Part shown: piece by piece, positions 26,133-34,714 of the stretch
Position numbering within the stretch: the first letter of the stretch is position 1
Layout of the letters: every line of letters begins with the position of its first letter
Assembly (NCBI GenBank): GCA_040768845.1
Contig: JAXGME010000007.1
Location: forward strand, 186,001 to 250,000
Origin: JAEZHK01 sp040768845
Lineage (GTDB): Bacteria > Bacillota > Clostridia > Christensenellales > Aristaeellaceae
Direction: 5' to 3'
DNA length: 64,000 nucleotides
Position numbers and translations under genes: made by a program
Notes under the pieces: model-generated
Seen by the model: only the letters and a program-made list of their open reading frames with translations
Told to the model about the DNA's origin: nothing
The model's database searches: none

Positions 26133-27302
26133 TTAATAATCAAGGCTCCGCATCCCCTGGCAATCCCGGCGCTGGTTCCGCCGCTTTTCGCCGTACATGC
26201 GGTTGTCCACCAGGTCGATCAAAGCGTCCGGCGTCATGCGCTCCAGTTCGGTGCACATCCCCGCGCCGACGGACGCCTCGATGGAAAACGGAAAGTCGCG
26301 CCTTTGGTTGAGCGCCGCGATGCTTTCGCGGATGCGCCCGGCGATCCGGTTCACATCCTCCGGCAAATGCACCGCGGCCACCAGCGCAAATTCGTCGCCG
26401 CCGATGCGGGCCACCAGATCGCCCTTTCGCGCGCTGCGCCGAAGCGCCGCGCCCACCGCCTCCAGCGCCCGGTCGCCCGTCAGGTGGCCGTACCGGTCGT
26501 TGATGTCCTTGAAGTCGTCGATATCCACCAGCACCAGCGCCACCGGCGCTCCGGCGCCGTCCTGTCGGAGGGCGCTCTGCAGGCGGCCGTCAAAGCGGCG
26601 CCGGTTGGCCAGCCCCGTCAGATGGTCCGTGTTGGCCTGGTTGACGATGATACCGATGTAGAGAATCAGGATGGAAAACGCCGCCGCCAGCCACGTCAGA
26701 TAGATGCCCGGAATCAGCACCTGCACGCCCCCCGCCAGCGCCATCGGCAGCATGGCCAGAAAGATCGACAAAAATTCGCGCCGGAGCATGGCCCTGCGCT
26801 TGCGGAAGGCGTAGTACAGGTAAAAAAGCAGGTAGCTGTAACAAAGCGCCGGCGTCACCAGATACAGCGGGCCGCGGCGAAACACGTTTTGGTCGTTGAC
26901 GGAAAAGAGCTGTCCGCCCGGAATGCTAAAGATCGTAAAGACGAAATTGACCGCCGCCGGCAGCAGCATCGCCTGGGCGTGGACGCGGGTGGGGCGATCC
27001 TCCCCATGCACCACGCCGAACACATAGCCCACCCAAAGCGCCTCCGGCACGGGCTCCAGCGCGAAGAGCAGCGCCAGCACCGCCCGCAGCGCGGCGCCGC
27101 TGGCGGCGCCGGGCCTGCCGTTGAGCATGTAAAAGGCGTACTCCGCCGTCAGAGAAAAGGCCACCGCCGCCATCATGCCGACAAACATGACATGGCTGAA
27201 CTGCCGCCTGTCGAAGATCCTTCGGAAGTTCAGATAGACGATCATAAGGACGGCAAAGCCAATCACGCAGTTCTGCGTGTAGTAAACCATGGGCATGTTC
27301 AT
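26133..27302 (-). CDS. Membrane-bound diguanylate cyclase (GGDEF domain)
   Basis: 389 residues. About seven membrane segments fill residues 8-220, without a recognised ligand motif. A GGDEF domain follows from TDHLTGLANRRRFD. The active site reads RIGGDEFAL and the product-inhibition site RKGD lies five residues upstream, so it is expected to make cyclic di-GMP and be feedback-inhibited. It has its own promoter. Confidence 0.9.
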   Translation of the reverse strand: MNMPMVYYTQNCVIGFAVLMIVYLNFRRIFDRRQFSHVMFVGMMAAVAFSLTAEYAFYMLNGRPGAASGAALRAVLALLFALEPVPEALWVGYVFGVVHGEDRPTRVHAQAMLLPAAVNFVFTIFSIPGGQLFSVNDQNVFRRGPLYLVTPALCYSYLLFYLYYAFRKRRAMLRREFLSIFLAMLPMALAGGVQVLIPGIYLTWLAAAFSILILYIGIIVNQANTDHLTGLANRRRFDGRLQSALRQDGAGAPVALVLVDIDDFKDINDRYGHLTGDRALEAVGAALRRSARKGDLVARIGGDEFALVAAVHLPEDVNRIAGRIRESIAALNQRRDFPFSIEASVGAGMCTELERMTPDALIDLVDNRMYGEKRRNQRRDCQGMRSLDY

Positions 27303-27381
27303 CGACTGTCCACCCGTTTATCCTCCCCGTCGGGCGACGAAAATCCGCCCCGGCAACAGACTGTTGACGGAATTCGGAATC

Positions 27382-27410
27382 AATATAGCACAACTGGTCG
27401 GCGGCGTCAA
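27382..27410 (-). promoter_or_regulatory. Promoter of the diguanylate cyclase gene
   Basis: On the minus strand TTGACG (27405-27410) and TATATT (27382-27387) with a 17-base spacer, 80 bases before the start. Confidence 0.65.
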
Positions 27411-27427
27411 TCGGTGCGGCGCAAGAA

Positions 27428-27459
27428 CCGGGGGGCGGCCCTGCGGGGCCGCCCCCCGG
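27428..27459 (-). terminator. Strong hairpin after the TIM-barrel gene
   Basis: A perfect 14-bp GC stem (27428-27441 with 27446-27459) and 4-base loop just past the stop of the minus-strand gene. The T-run on the minus strand is weak (TTCTTG), so it may end transcription poorly or protect the 3' end. Confidence 0.55.
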
Positions 27460-27480
27460 ACAGCAATTGGCTCCGCGGCG

Positions 27481-28638
27481 TCACACCAGCCTGTCCAGCG
27501 TCAGGCCGTCCTCCGGGATGTACTGCCGCCAGTAGCGGACGCTCTCGCGGATGCCCTCGAGCACGGTGCGGTTTTTGTCCGCGGTTCCGGTAAAAATTTC
27601 CAGCGTCAGGTACAGATCCGGCAGCATGGGCGGCAGGCCCTCGCCGGGCGCGCTGTCGTAATGGGCCTTGATGGCGGAGAGCACCCTTGCCGGTTCCACA
27701 ATGCCGCGGGCGTTGTTTTCCGGGGTGAACGCCCAATGGGGGGACGAGGTGGCGGTCGCCTGCTGCAGGTGGATGATGGGCGAATAGCCGCCCAGCGCGG
27801 CAAGCCACCGGTAGGGATCGCCATCCTCGTAGGGCGCGAACATGTGGGGGTACTCGTCCATGATGGCGTTGATTTCGGCGAGGGGCAGCGCGTCCGACTG
27901 TTCGAACAGCTTTACGGCCTTCTCCGGGCCGAGCCAAAGCTCCGGCACCGGATCGCCCGCCCTGAAGCGCCTGTGCATTTCGAGGATTTTCTCGTCATCC
28001 GGCCGCGTATACCGGCGCTGACCGTTCATATGGCCCACGTCCACCGTCAGGTAGAAGGGCGCGCCGCCCCGGCGGTACACCTCGCGAAGCAGCTTTTCCG
28101 AGCCCGCCACCGTCCAGGGCACCTGGTGGGGGGTATACATCTGCTCCACGCCCAGTACGCCCAGGTTTTCCGCCTTGCCGTACGCGGCCAGCTCCGCCAG
28201 GTTTTCGTACAGCGTATCCTCAAATTCTCGGTACCGCGCGGGGTCCTGCAGCACGGCGTCGGAGAAGGCATGGCAGAAAAAGCCCAGCCCCGCGCCCACC
28301 GCGCCCGCGGTCCGGGCCATGGGTTTGAGCCATTTGTTGAGGAACCTGTCCCGGACGATTGGGTGGGTGTGGGCCAGGCCCAGCGTGGCGTAGGTGCCGT
28401 GGCCGGAGTACAGATTGGCCACCACGACGCCGTGGGTTTTCATGGCCTTGCGAACCTCGCCGGCCCACCAGGCCAGGTATTCCTCGCCCATGTACATGGG
28501 ATCACACTCGTTGTCGGCGCTGGCCTCCACGTAGGTAAGCCCCAGGTCGCGGATCACCCGCGCCCAGTCGGACGGATCCGTAAAGCGCTTGGACGCGAAG
28601 CAGTTGTCGATCGCCAGATAGATCTTCGGGTAGCGCAT
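27481..28638 (-). CDS. TIM-barrel sugar phosphate isomerase/epimerase family protein
   Basis: 385 residues beginning RYPKIYLAIDNCFASKR. AP-endonuclease-2-type barrel motifs are visible: YVEASADNECDPMYMG, NLYSGHGTYATLGLAH, GVEQMYTPHQVPW and VDVGHMNGQ with probable metal ligands (Glu, Asp-x-Gly-His). Members isomerise or epimerise keto-sugars or sugar phosphates. AAAGGA sits about 9 bases before the ATG. The specific sugar is not evident. Confidence 0.75.
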   Translation of the reverse strand: MRYPKIYLAIDNCFASKRFTDPSDWARVIRDLGLTYVEASADNECDPMYMGEEYLAWWAGEVRKAMKTHGVVVANLYSGHGTYATLGLAHTHPIVRDRFLNKWLKPMARTAGAVGAGLGFFCHAFSDAVLQDPARYREFEDTLYENLAELAAYGKAENLGVLGVEQMYTPHQVPWTVAGSEKLLREVYRRGGAPFYLTVDVGHMNGQRRYTRPDDEKILEMHRRFRAGDPVPELWLGPEKAVKLFEQSDALPLAEINAIMDEYPHMFAPYEDGDPYRWLAALGGYSPIIHLQQATATSSPHWAFTPENNARGIVEPARVLSAIKAHYDSAPGEGLPPMLPDLYLTLEIFTGTADKNRTVLEGIRESVRYWRQYIPEDGLTLDRLV

Positions 28639-28684
28639 GCGATTCAATCCTTTCCATTTCACGGTAACGGATATCTCCATCGCC

Positions 28685-28713
28685 ATCATACACGCGGGAG
28701 CACATGCTGTCAA
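28685..28713 (-). promoter_or_regulatory. Promoter of the TIM-barrel gene
   Basis: On the minus strand TTGACA (28708-28713) and TATGAT (28685-28690), spacer 17. It diverges from the promoter of the decarboxylase gene. Confidence 0.75.
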
Positions 28714-28724
28714 CCGGAACACGC

Positions 28725-28753
28725 TTGCGCGAAGGGCTGCGCTCTGGTATCAT
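28725..28753 (+). promoter_or_regulatory. Promoter of the decarboxylase gene
   Basis: TTGCGC (28725-28730) and TATCAT (28748-28753, TGG before it) with a 17-base spacer; AAGGAGG follows. Confidence 0.6.
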
Positions 28754-28773
28754 GGCGTGAAGGAGGCGAGGGC

Positions 28774-30195
28774 ATGGACGGCGGACTTTTTGAGATGCTG
28801 GAAGCCTATGCGGCGCGGGGCATCCGCGCGATGCACATGCCCGGCCACAAGCGGCGCGCGGACGCGGCGCGCTATCTGGCCGCGCTGGGCACCGGCCTGG
28901 ACATCACGGAGATTGACGGATTCGACAACCTGCACCGCCCGTCGGGCGTGCTGAAGGACGCGATGGCGCGGGCGGCGCGCCTCTGGGGCAGCCGAAGGGC
29001 GTTTTTTCTGGTGGGCGGCGCCACGGTGGGCATCCTGGCCGGCGTCCGCGCGCTGACGCACCCGGGGGACCGGGTGATCGCCGCCCGAAACTGCCACCAG
29101 TCGGTGTACCACGCGCTGGAGCTTTCGGGGCTCGATGCCGCCTACCTGCTGCCGGACTACGACCCGGCGCTTGACCTGCTCGGCTCCGTGTCCCCGAAGG
29201 CCGTGGAGGACGCGCTTGCCGCCTGCCCGGACGCGAAGCTGGTGGTTCTCACCAGCCCCACCTACGAGGGCGCGGTGTCGGACGTGGCGGCCATCGCTCG
29301 CGCCGCCCACGCCCGGAGCGTGCCGCTGATGGTGGACGAGGCCCACGGCGCGCACCTGGGGTTTTCCCCCGCCTTCCCCGGCGGCGCGGTGGCGGCGGGG
29401 GCGGACTTCGTGGTCCAGAGCCTGCACAAGACGCTGCCCAGCCTTACCCAGACCGCCATCGCCCACGTGAGCGGCCTGGCGGACGCGGCGCGATTTCAGG
29501 CGCAGCTGGACATCTTTGAAACCTCCAGCCCATCCTATCTGCTGCTGGCGTCCATCGACGGCTGCGTGGGGCTGATCGAGTCCGAGGGCGGGGCGCTCTT
29601 TGACCGCTGGGCCGGGATTCTCGCCGCCTTTGACCGCGCGTCAGAGGGCCTTCGGCGCATCCGCCTGCCGGGGCACGGCGCATTCCAAAGCCCCGCCATG
29701 TACGCCTTCGACCCCGGCAAGATCATCCTCTCCACCCGCGGCACGAACCTGACCGGCCCGCACCTGATGCGCCTTCTGCGGGAGGAATACGGCATCGAGC
29801 TGGAGATGGCGGCCTGCGGCCACGCGCTGGCGATGACGGGGCTGATCGAGCCGGAGGATTCGTTGCCCGCGCTGGCGCGGGCGCTCCACGAGATTGACGG
29901 TACCCTGACGTCCCCAAAGGCGCCTGATCCGGCGGGCGGCCCCTTCCTGCCGGACGCGGTGCTGCCTGCCTCCGAGGCCCTGCTGCGCGGGTGGGAAGCC
30001 CTGCCCCTTTCGGACGCCGCCGGCCGCGTCAGCGCCCAGTACGCCTGGGCCTACCCGCCGGGCATCCCGCTGATCGCGCCGGGCGAGCGGGTAGACGACC
30101 GCTTTCTGGCCGAGGCGCGGCGCTACGCCCGGGCGGGCATCCCGCTGACCGGCGGGCCCGCCGGGGACATGCTCCGGGTGATCCGCGGCGCATAG
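28774..30195 (+). CDS. PLP-dependent Orn/Lys/Arg decarboxylase family protein
   Basis: 473 residues, the short form of the group III-like family found in Firmicutes. It has MHMPGHKRRAD near the N-terminus, FFLVGGATVGILAGV, VDEAHGAHLGF (the Asp that binds the PLP nitrogen) and QSLHKTLPSLTQTA with the PLP lysine. Likely an amino acid decarboxylase making a polyamine or cadaverine; the short length also fits paralogs of unknown substrate. AAGGAGG precedes the ATG. Confidence 0.88.
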   Translation: MDGGLFEMLEAYAARGIRAMHMPGHKRRADAARYLAALGTGLDITEIDGFDNLHRPSGVLKDAMARAARLWGSRRAFFLVGGATVGILAGVRALTHPGDRVIAARNCHQSVYHALELSGLDAAYLLPDYDPALDLLGSVSPKAVEDALAACPDAKLVVLTSPTYEGAVSDVAAIARAAHARSVPLMVDEAHGAHLGFSPAFPGGAVAAGADFVVQSLHKTLPSLTQTAIAHVSGLADAARFQAQLDIFETSSPSYLLLASIDGCVGLIESEGGALFDRWAGILAAFDRASEGLRRIRLPGHGAFQSPAMYAFDPGKIILSTRGTNLTGPHLMRLLREEYGIELEMAACGHALAMTGLIEPEDSLPALARALHEIDGTLTSPKAPDPAGGPFLPDAVLPASEALLRGWEALPLSDAAGRVSAQYAWAYPPGIPLIAPGERVDDRFLAEARRYARAGIPLTGGPAGDMLRVIRGA

Positions 30196-30202
30196 GCGCG
30201 GG

Positions 30203-30231
30203 TTGACAGCCCGCCGCCCATGGATTATAAT
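30203..30231 (+). promoter_or_regulatory. Consensus promoter of the SCIFF operon
   Basis: Perfect TTGACA (30203-30208) and TATAAT (30226-30231) with a 17-base spacer. Confidence 0.9.
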
Positions 30232-30268
30232 AAATGGAAGTAGCAAACCAGCGAAGGGAATGGAATAT

Positions 30269-30412
30269 ATGAAGCGAATCATCACCCTCGAAACGCGCGA
30301 TCTGGCCGAAAGCGCCAAGACCGGCGGCTGCGGCGAATGCCAGACCTCCTGCCAGTCGGCCTGCAAGACTTCCTGCGGCATTGCCAACCAGCAGTGCGAG
30401 CAGGAGAAGTGA
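30269..30412 (+). CDS. scfA: SCIFF-type ribosomal peptide precursor
   Basis: 47 residues with exactly six cysteines (21, 24, 28, 32, 36, 43) in the pattern CGECQTSCQSACKTSC, the signature of the SCIFF (six cysteines in forty-five residues) peptides that are near universal in Clostridia. The cognate radical SAM enzyme installs thioether links from Cys. GAAGGGA is 10 bases before this ATG; an ATG nine bases earlier is too close to it. The biological role of SCIFF peptides is unsettled. Confidence 0.95.
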   Translation: MKRIITLETRDLAESAKTGGCGECQTSCQSACKTSCGIANQQCEQEK

Positions 30413-30432
30413 ACCCCGCCCCGGCAACCCTG

Positions 30433-30467
30433 GCCGCCTGTCGCATGCGCGCAAGGCGGCATTTTTT
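30433..30467 (+). terminator. Intercistronic terminator between scfA and scfB
   Basis: GCCGCCT (30433-30439) pairs with AGGCGGC (30454-30460), followed by ATTTTTT. It lies between precursor and maturase genes and would let most transcripts carry only the precursor. Confidence 0.75.
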
Positions 30468-30485
30468 ATGACAGAGGAAGGTTCC

Positions 30486-31856
30486 ATGATCCATCAATAC
30501 AAGCTCAACGGCTTCAACATCGTGCTGGACATAAACAGCGGTTCGGTGCATTCCGTCGATCCCCTGGCCTACGACGTGATTTCGCTGTACGGGCAGGCGG
30601 CGCCGGCGGAGGAGATCGTCCGGCGCATGCTGGAAAAGTATGCCGCCGACCAGGAGATCACCGAAACCGAGGTCCGCGAGTGCATCGCGGACGTGGCGCA
30701 GCTGGAGACCTCCGGCAAGCTGTTTGCGCCCGATCCTTACGAAGGCGTGAAGCTCGCGCCCCGCAAGCGCTTTGTCAAGGCGCTTTGCCTGCACGTGGCC
30801 CATGCCTGCAACCTCAATTGCGAGTACTGCTTTGCCAGCCAGGGGCGCTATCAGGGCCAGCGGGCGCTGATGCCCTACGAGGTGGGTGTGCGCGCCATCG
30901 ACTATCTGATCGAAAACTCCGGCCCCCACAAGACGCTGGACGTGGACTTTTTCGGCGGTGAACCGCTGATGAACTGGAACGTGGTCAAGCGCCTGGTGGC
31001 CTATGCCCGGGGCCGCGAGGCCGAGAGCGGCAAGCGCTTCCGCTTTACGCTGACCACCAACGGCATGCTGGTGGACGACGACGTGATCGAGTTTTCCAAC
31101 CGCGAGATGTACAACGTGGTGATGAGCCTGGACGGCCGCAAGGCGGTGCACGACCACTTTCGCCGGGATTACGCGGGGGAAGGCAGCTACGAGCGCATCG
31201 TGCCGCTGTTCCAGAAGTTTGCCAGGAGCCGCGGCAAGCGCAGCTACTACATGCGCGGCACCTTCACCCACCACAACACCGATTTTTTGAAGGATATCCT
31301 GCACATCGCCGATCTGGGCTTCACCGAGATCAGCATGGAGCCGGTGGTCACCGCCCCCGGCGACCCCAGCGCGCTGACGGAGGAAGACCTGCCCGTGCTC
31401 TTTGAGCAGTACGAACAGTTGGCGCTGGAGATGCTGAAGCGTCAGCGCGAGGGCCGGGGCTTCACCTTCTACCACTACATGATTGACCTGGCCCACGGCC
31501 CCTGCATCGTCAAGCGGCTCACGGGCTGCGGCTCGGGCACGGAGTACTTCGCCGTCACGCCCCAGGGCGATTTGTATCCCTGCCACCAGTTTGCGTCCGA
31601 TCCGGCGATGAAGGTGGGCAATGTCTGGGACGGCGTGACCAACCAGGACCTGACGGGCGAATTCGCCCGCTGCAACGTGTATTCGCACCCCGAATGCCGG
31701 GACTGCTGGGCGAAGCTGTACTGCTCCGGCGGCTGCGCGGCCAATTCCTTTCACGCCACCGGTTCGATCACCGGCGTGTACGAATACGGATGCAGGTTGT
31801 TCAAAAAGCGCATGGAGTGCGCACTGATGATAAAAGTCGCCCAGGCGCAGGCATAG
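30486..31856 (+). CDS. scfB: SCIFF radical SAM maturase
   Basis: 456 residues. An N-terminal recognition region (about 1-90) precedes the radical SAM cluster motif CNLNCEYC (residues about 110-117) and GGEP. A C-terminal SPASM-type region contains cysteines for auxiliary iron-sulfur clusters (GCGSGTEYFAV, CHQF, HPECRDCWAKLYCSGGC). It forms thioether bonds in the ScfA peptide. GAGGAAGG fits the start at 30486; an ATG at 30468 lies in the terminator T-run. Confidence 0.95.
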   Translation: MIHQYKLNGFNIVLDINSGSVHSVDPLAYDVISLYGQAAPAEEIVRRMLEKYAADQEITETEVRECIADVAQLETSGKLFAPDPYEGVKLAPRKRFVKALCLHVAHACNLNCEYCFASQGRYQGQRALMPYEVGVRAIDYLIENSGPHKTLDVDFFGGEPLMNWNVVKRLVAYARGREAESGKRFRFTLTTNGMLVDDDVIEFSNREMYNVVMSLDGRKAVHDHFRRDYAGEGSYERIVPLFQKFARSRGKRSYYMRGTFTHHNTDFLKDILHIADLGFTEISMEPVVTAPGDPSALTEEDLPVLFEQYEQLALEMLKRQREGRGFTFYHYMIDLAHGPCIVKRLTGCGSGTEYFAVTPQGDLYPCHQFASDPAMKVGNVWDGVTNQDLTGEFARCNVYSHPECRDCWAKLYCSGGCAANSFHATGSITGVYEYGCRLFKKRMECALMIKVAQAQA

Positions 31857-31881
31857 CGTCGGGGCCGGGAGGTGTATGTCC

Positions 31882-33063
31882 ATGAGCGCCTTTGACGCGC
31901 TGGCGGAGGCGGCCTCCGCTCAGGAGATCGTCAACACCCACAGTCACTACCGCCCGCCGGAGGCCCCGCGCACGCTGAACGGGCTGATTGAAAACAGCTA
32001 CGTGAGCTGGCTCAAGGTGCCGCCTGGGACGGACGCGGCGGGACGGCGGGACTTTCTCGCTCGCGTCCGGCACAATACCTACTTTGTGTGGCTGGAAAAG
32101 GCGCTTCAGGCGCTGTACGGGTTTTCCGAAGGGCTCACGGCCGAAAAGTGGGACGCGTGGTCCGCCGCCATCGAGCGCGACAGCCTGCCGGACGAGCGCA
32201 TCCTGCGCTACGTATGCCGCTACCGCGCCGTCGTGCTGGACGCCTACTGGGACCCCGGCGCGGACCACGGCATGAGCCTGTTTACACCCACCTTCCGGAT
32301 CAATTCCTTTCTCTATGGGTACAACCCGGCGGCCGTCGATCACAACGGCAGCAACGCGCTGAAGCTGTACGGCGCTTCCCCGAAAGGGCCGGACGAGTAC
32401 CTTGACTTCATGCGGGAAGTCATCCGCCGGAAGAAGGCGGCGGGCTGCGTGGCGCTCAAATGCGCCTCCGCCTACGACCGGGCGCTGAACTTCCAGCCGG
32501 CCTCCCGGGACGGGGCCGCCCGCGCGATGCGGTCGGGCGCCGACGCCACCGACGACGAGATCCGAACGTTTCAGGACTGGGTTTTCTTCCAGCTCTGCCG
32601 GATCGCGGCGGAGGAGGACCTGCCCTTCCAATGCCACACGGGGCTGGGGCAGATCGACCGCACCAACGCCCTCGGGCTGCTGCCGGCCATCCGGCAGAAC
32701 CCGGAAACCCGGTTTGTGCTGTTCCACGGCGGGTACCCGTGGATGGCCGACATCGCGGCGCTGGCGCACAACTTCCCCAACGTGTATGTGGACCTTTGCT
32801 GGCTGCCGCTTCTGTCCACCAGCGCGGCGGAGCGGTTTTTGAACGAAATGCTGGATGTGACCACCGCCGACAAGCTGAGCTGGGGCTGCGACACCTGGAC
32901 GCCGCAGGAGAGCTACGGCGCGCTGCTGGCGATGCGCGCGGTGCTCAGCCACGCCCTCGCCGCCCGGGTGGAGCGGGGTTTGACGGATCTCGACGGCGCC
33001 CTTGACCTGGTATCGCGCATCCTGAACCTAAACGCCTCGGCGCTTTACAAAATCGGCGGCTGA
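31882..33063 (+). CDS. Amidohydrolase-2 family metal-dependent hydrolase
   Basis: 393 residues. It opens with IVNTHSHYRPPE (the H-x-H metal ligands); later blocks are FQCHTGLGQID, VLFHGGYPW and a terminal SWGCDTW with an Asp ligand. The helical insert after residue 40 resembles the uronate-isomerase/ACMSD branch of the superfamily. GGGAGG at 31867 suits the ATG at 31882 better than that at 31876. It follows scfB closely and may be co-transcribed; no functional link is known. The substrate is unknown. Confidence 0.75.
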   Translation: MSAFDALAEAASAQEIVNTHSHYRPPEAPRTLNGLIENSYVSWLKVPPGTDAAGRRDFLARVRHNTYFVWLEKALQALYGFSEGLTAEKWDAWSAAIERDSLPDERILRYVCRYRAVVLDAYWDPGADHGMSLFTPTFRINSFLYGYNPAAVDHNGSNALKLYGASPKGPDEYLDFMREVIRRKKAAGCVALKCASAYDRALNFQPASRDGAARAMRSGADATDDEIRTFQDWVFFQLCRIAAEEDLPFQCHTGLGQIDRTNALGLLPAIRQNPETRFVLFHGGYPWMADIAALAHNFPNVYVDLCWLPLLSTSAAERFLNEMLDVTTADKLSWGCDTWTPQESYGALLAMRAVLSHALAARVERGLTDLDGALDLVSRILNLNASALYKIGG

Positions 33064-33087
33064 CGATGACCGGCAAAAAAGAGGAGG

Positions 33088-33099
33088 GGGTTAGGTCCC
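33088..33099 (+). repeat. Target-site duplication, left copy
   Basis: GGGTTAGGTCCC, repeated exactly at 36086-36097. It directly abuts the inverted repeat of the IS4-family element. Confidence 0.85.
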
Positions 33100-33223
33100 A
33101 ATGTCACTAAGATAAAGCGATAAGAGCAAAGCGAAGGGAAAGATCAGCAATCGTAAGGAAGGTTGCTGATTTTTATTACAAAAATAGAGAAAAGGGGTTG
33201 ACAAACGGCGGAAAAAATGTGGC

Positions 33224-34714
33224 GAGGCTGTATAGCGAACCGTGTAAATGGCAATAATCTCCAAATAAAGAAGGAGATGTTGACATGAGCGAGCGAGAGA
33301 AGGAACTGGTGGGATTACTGGCGGAAGAGTGCAAAGACATGAGGGATGTGCAGGCACTGCTGAAGTCGCTGTTTCAGGGAACGATCCAGGCGATGCTGGA
33401 AGGGGAGATGGACGAGCACCTGGGGTACGAAAAGCACAGCAACCAGGGCGATCGAAGTGGAAACAGCCGAAACGGGTACGGGAAAAAGACGGTGAAATCG
33501 GAATACGGGGAACTGGAGATCAGCGTACCGCGGGATCGGAACGGGAGCTTTGAACCGCAGGTAATCGAGAAGCGGCAAACAAAGACGGAGGATCTGGAGA
33601 GCCGCGTGATCGGGATGTACGCGAAGGGGATGAGCAATCGGGACATCGAAGATCATCTGCGGGACATCTATGGAGTGGAGGCATCCGCGAGTCTGATCAG
33701 CCGGATCACGGACAAGGTCATGCCACAGGTAGCGGAATGGCAGGCCAGAGGGCTGGACGCGGTGTACCCGATCGTGTTCCTGGATGGGATCGTGTTCAAG
33801 GTAAGGAAGGATGGGCGGGTGATCAACAAATGTGTATACTCAGTGCTGGGGATCAACCTGGAGGGGAAGAAAGAGATCCTGGGGATCTGGATGTCGGAAA
33901 ACGAGAGTGCGAGTTTCTGGACGACGGTATGCAATGAGCTGAAAAACCGCGGGGTAAAGGACATTCTGATTGCCTGCCGGGACAATCTGAGCGGGTTTTC
34001 GGAGGCGATCTCGACGGTGTTTCCCCGGACGGAACAGCAGCTGTGCGTGATTCACCAGATCAGAAACTCTACAAAGTTTGTGCCATACAAAGACCTCAAA
34101 GCCGTGATGGCGGACTTAAAGAAGGTATATGGCGCGCCGACGCTGGAGGACGCGGAATACCAGCTTGAGCATTTTCGGGAGGTTTGGGGAACGAAATACC
34201 CGCAAATCCTCAAGTCCTGGGACGCGAACTGGGCGGAGCTGTCTACGTACTTCAAATACCCCCAGGAGGTCCGCAGGCTGATCTACACGACCAACGCAGT
34301 GGAGGGATTCCACCGGATGCTTCGCAAGTTCACCAAGACCAAGTCCGTCTATCCGACCGACGATTCGATCCGCAAATCGATCTATCTGTCGATCCAAGAG
34401 ATTACCAAAAAATGGACGATGCCGGTGCGCGATTGGGGTGTTATAATGGGACAGCTGATGATGTTCTTCCCCGACCGTCTGGACATCCGCCAGATTGGGT
34501 AATGCGGGGCGCTGCCCCGCCGCCCCGGAGTTTTCCGCTTTGGTTTTCCGGGGCGGCAAGAAGGCGACGAGTTCCCCCTCGCCGCCCCGCCAAACCTCGT
34601 GCGACGCTCGGGTCGTTCTCCAACGTGGCCCTATCCTGCGCACGAGTAAAAGCGGTTTTAGTATGATCTTGGCCCCATGAGATTATCCATTTACACACTC
34701 GCGGGGACACTCCC
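33224..34714 (+). mobile_element. IS256-family insertion sequence
   Basis: The transposase gene is flanked by related inverted ends: GTGTAAATGG followed by ATAATCTC at 33242-33261, and its reverse complement at 34681-34696, with outer ends starting GAGGCTGT (33224) and, inverted, GGGAGTGT (34714). The exact ends are uncertain, and no matching 8-bp duplication could be recognised. The 180 bases after the transposase hold GC-rich inverted sequences and no gene. Confidence 0.6.
33285..34502 (+). CDS. IS256-family (mutator-type) transposase
   Basis: 405 residues, full length for the family. The DDE residues lie in VFLDGIVFKVRKDG, LIACRDNLSGFSEAI and TTNAVEGFHRML. The C-x-x-H element (QQLCVIHQIRNS) lies between the second Asp and the Glu. 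AAGGAGATG precedes the ATG. It is intact and probably functional. Base composition is visibly less GC-rich than the flanking genes. Confidence 0.95.
   Translation: MSEREKELVGLLAEECKDMRDVQALLKSLFQGTIQAMLEGEMDEHLGYEKHSNQGDRSGNSRNGYGKKTVKSEYGELEISVPRDRNGSFEPQVIEKRQTKTEDLESRVIGMYAKGMSNRDIEDHLRDIYGVEASASLISRITDKVMPQVAEWQARGLDAVYPIVFLDGIVFKVRKDGRVINKCVYSVLGINLEGKKEILGIWMSENESASFWTTVCNELKNRGVKDILIACRDNLSGFSEAISTVFPRTEQQLCVIHQIRNSTKFVPYKDLKAVMADLKKVYGAPTLEDAEYQLEHFREVWGTKYPQILKSWDANWAELSTYFKYPQEVRRLIYTTNAVEGFHRMLRKFTKTKSVYPTDDSIRKSIYLSIQEITKKWTMPVRDWGVIMGQLMMFFPDRLDIRQIG

Noticed and set aside
33198..33236. TTGACA before the IS256-family transposase as its promoter
   Set aside because: No -10 box lies at a workable distance (the nearest TATAGC is 27 bases away).
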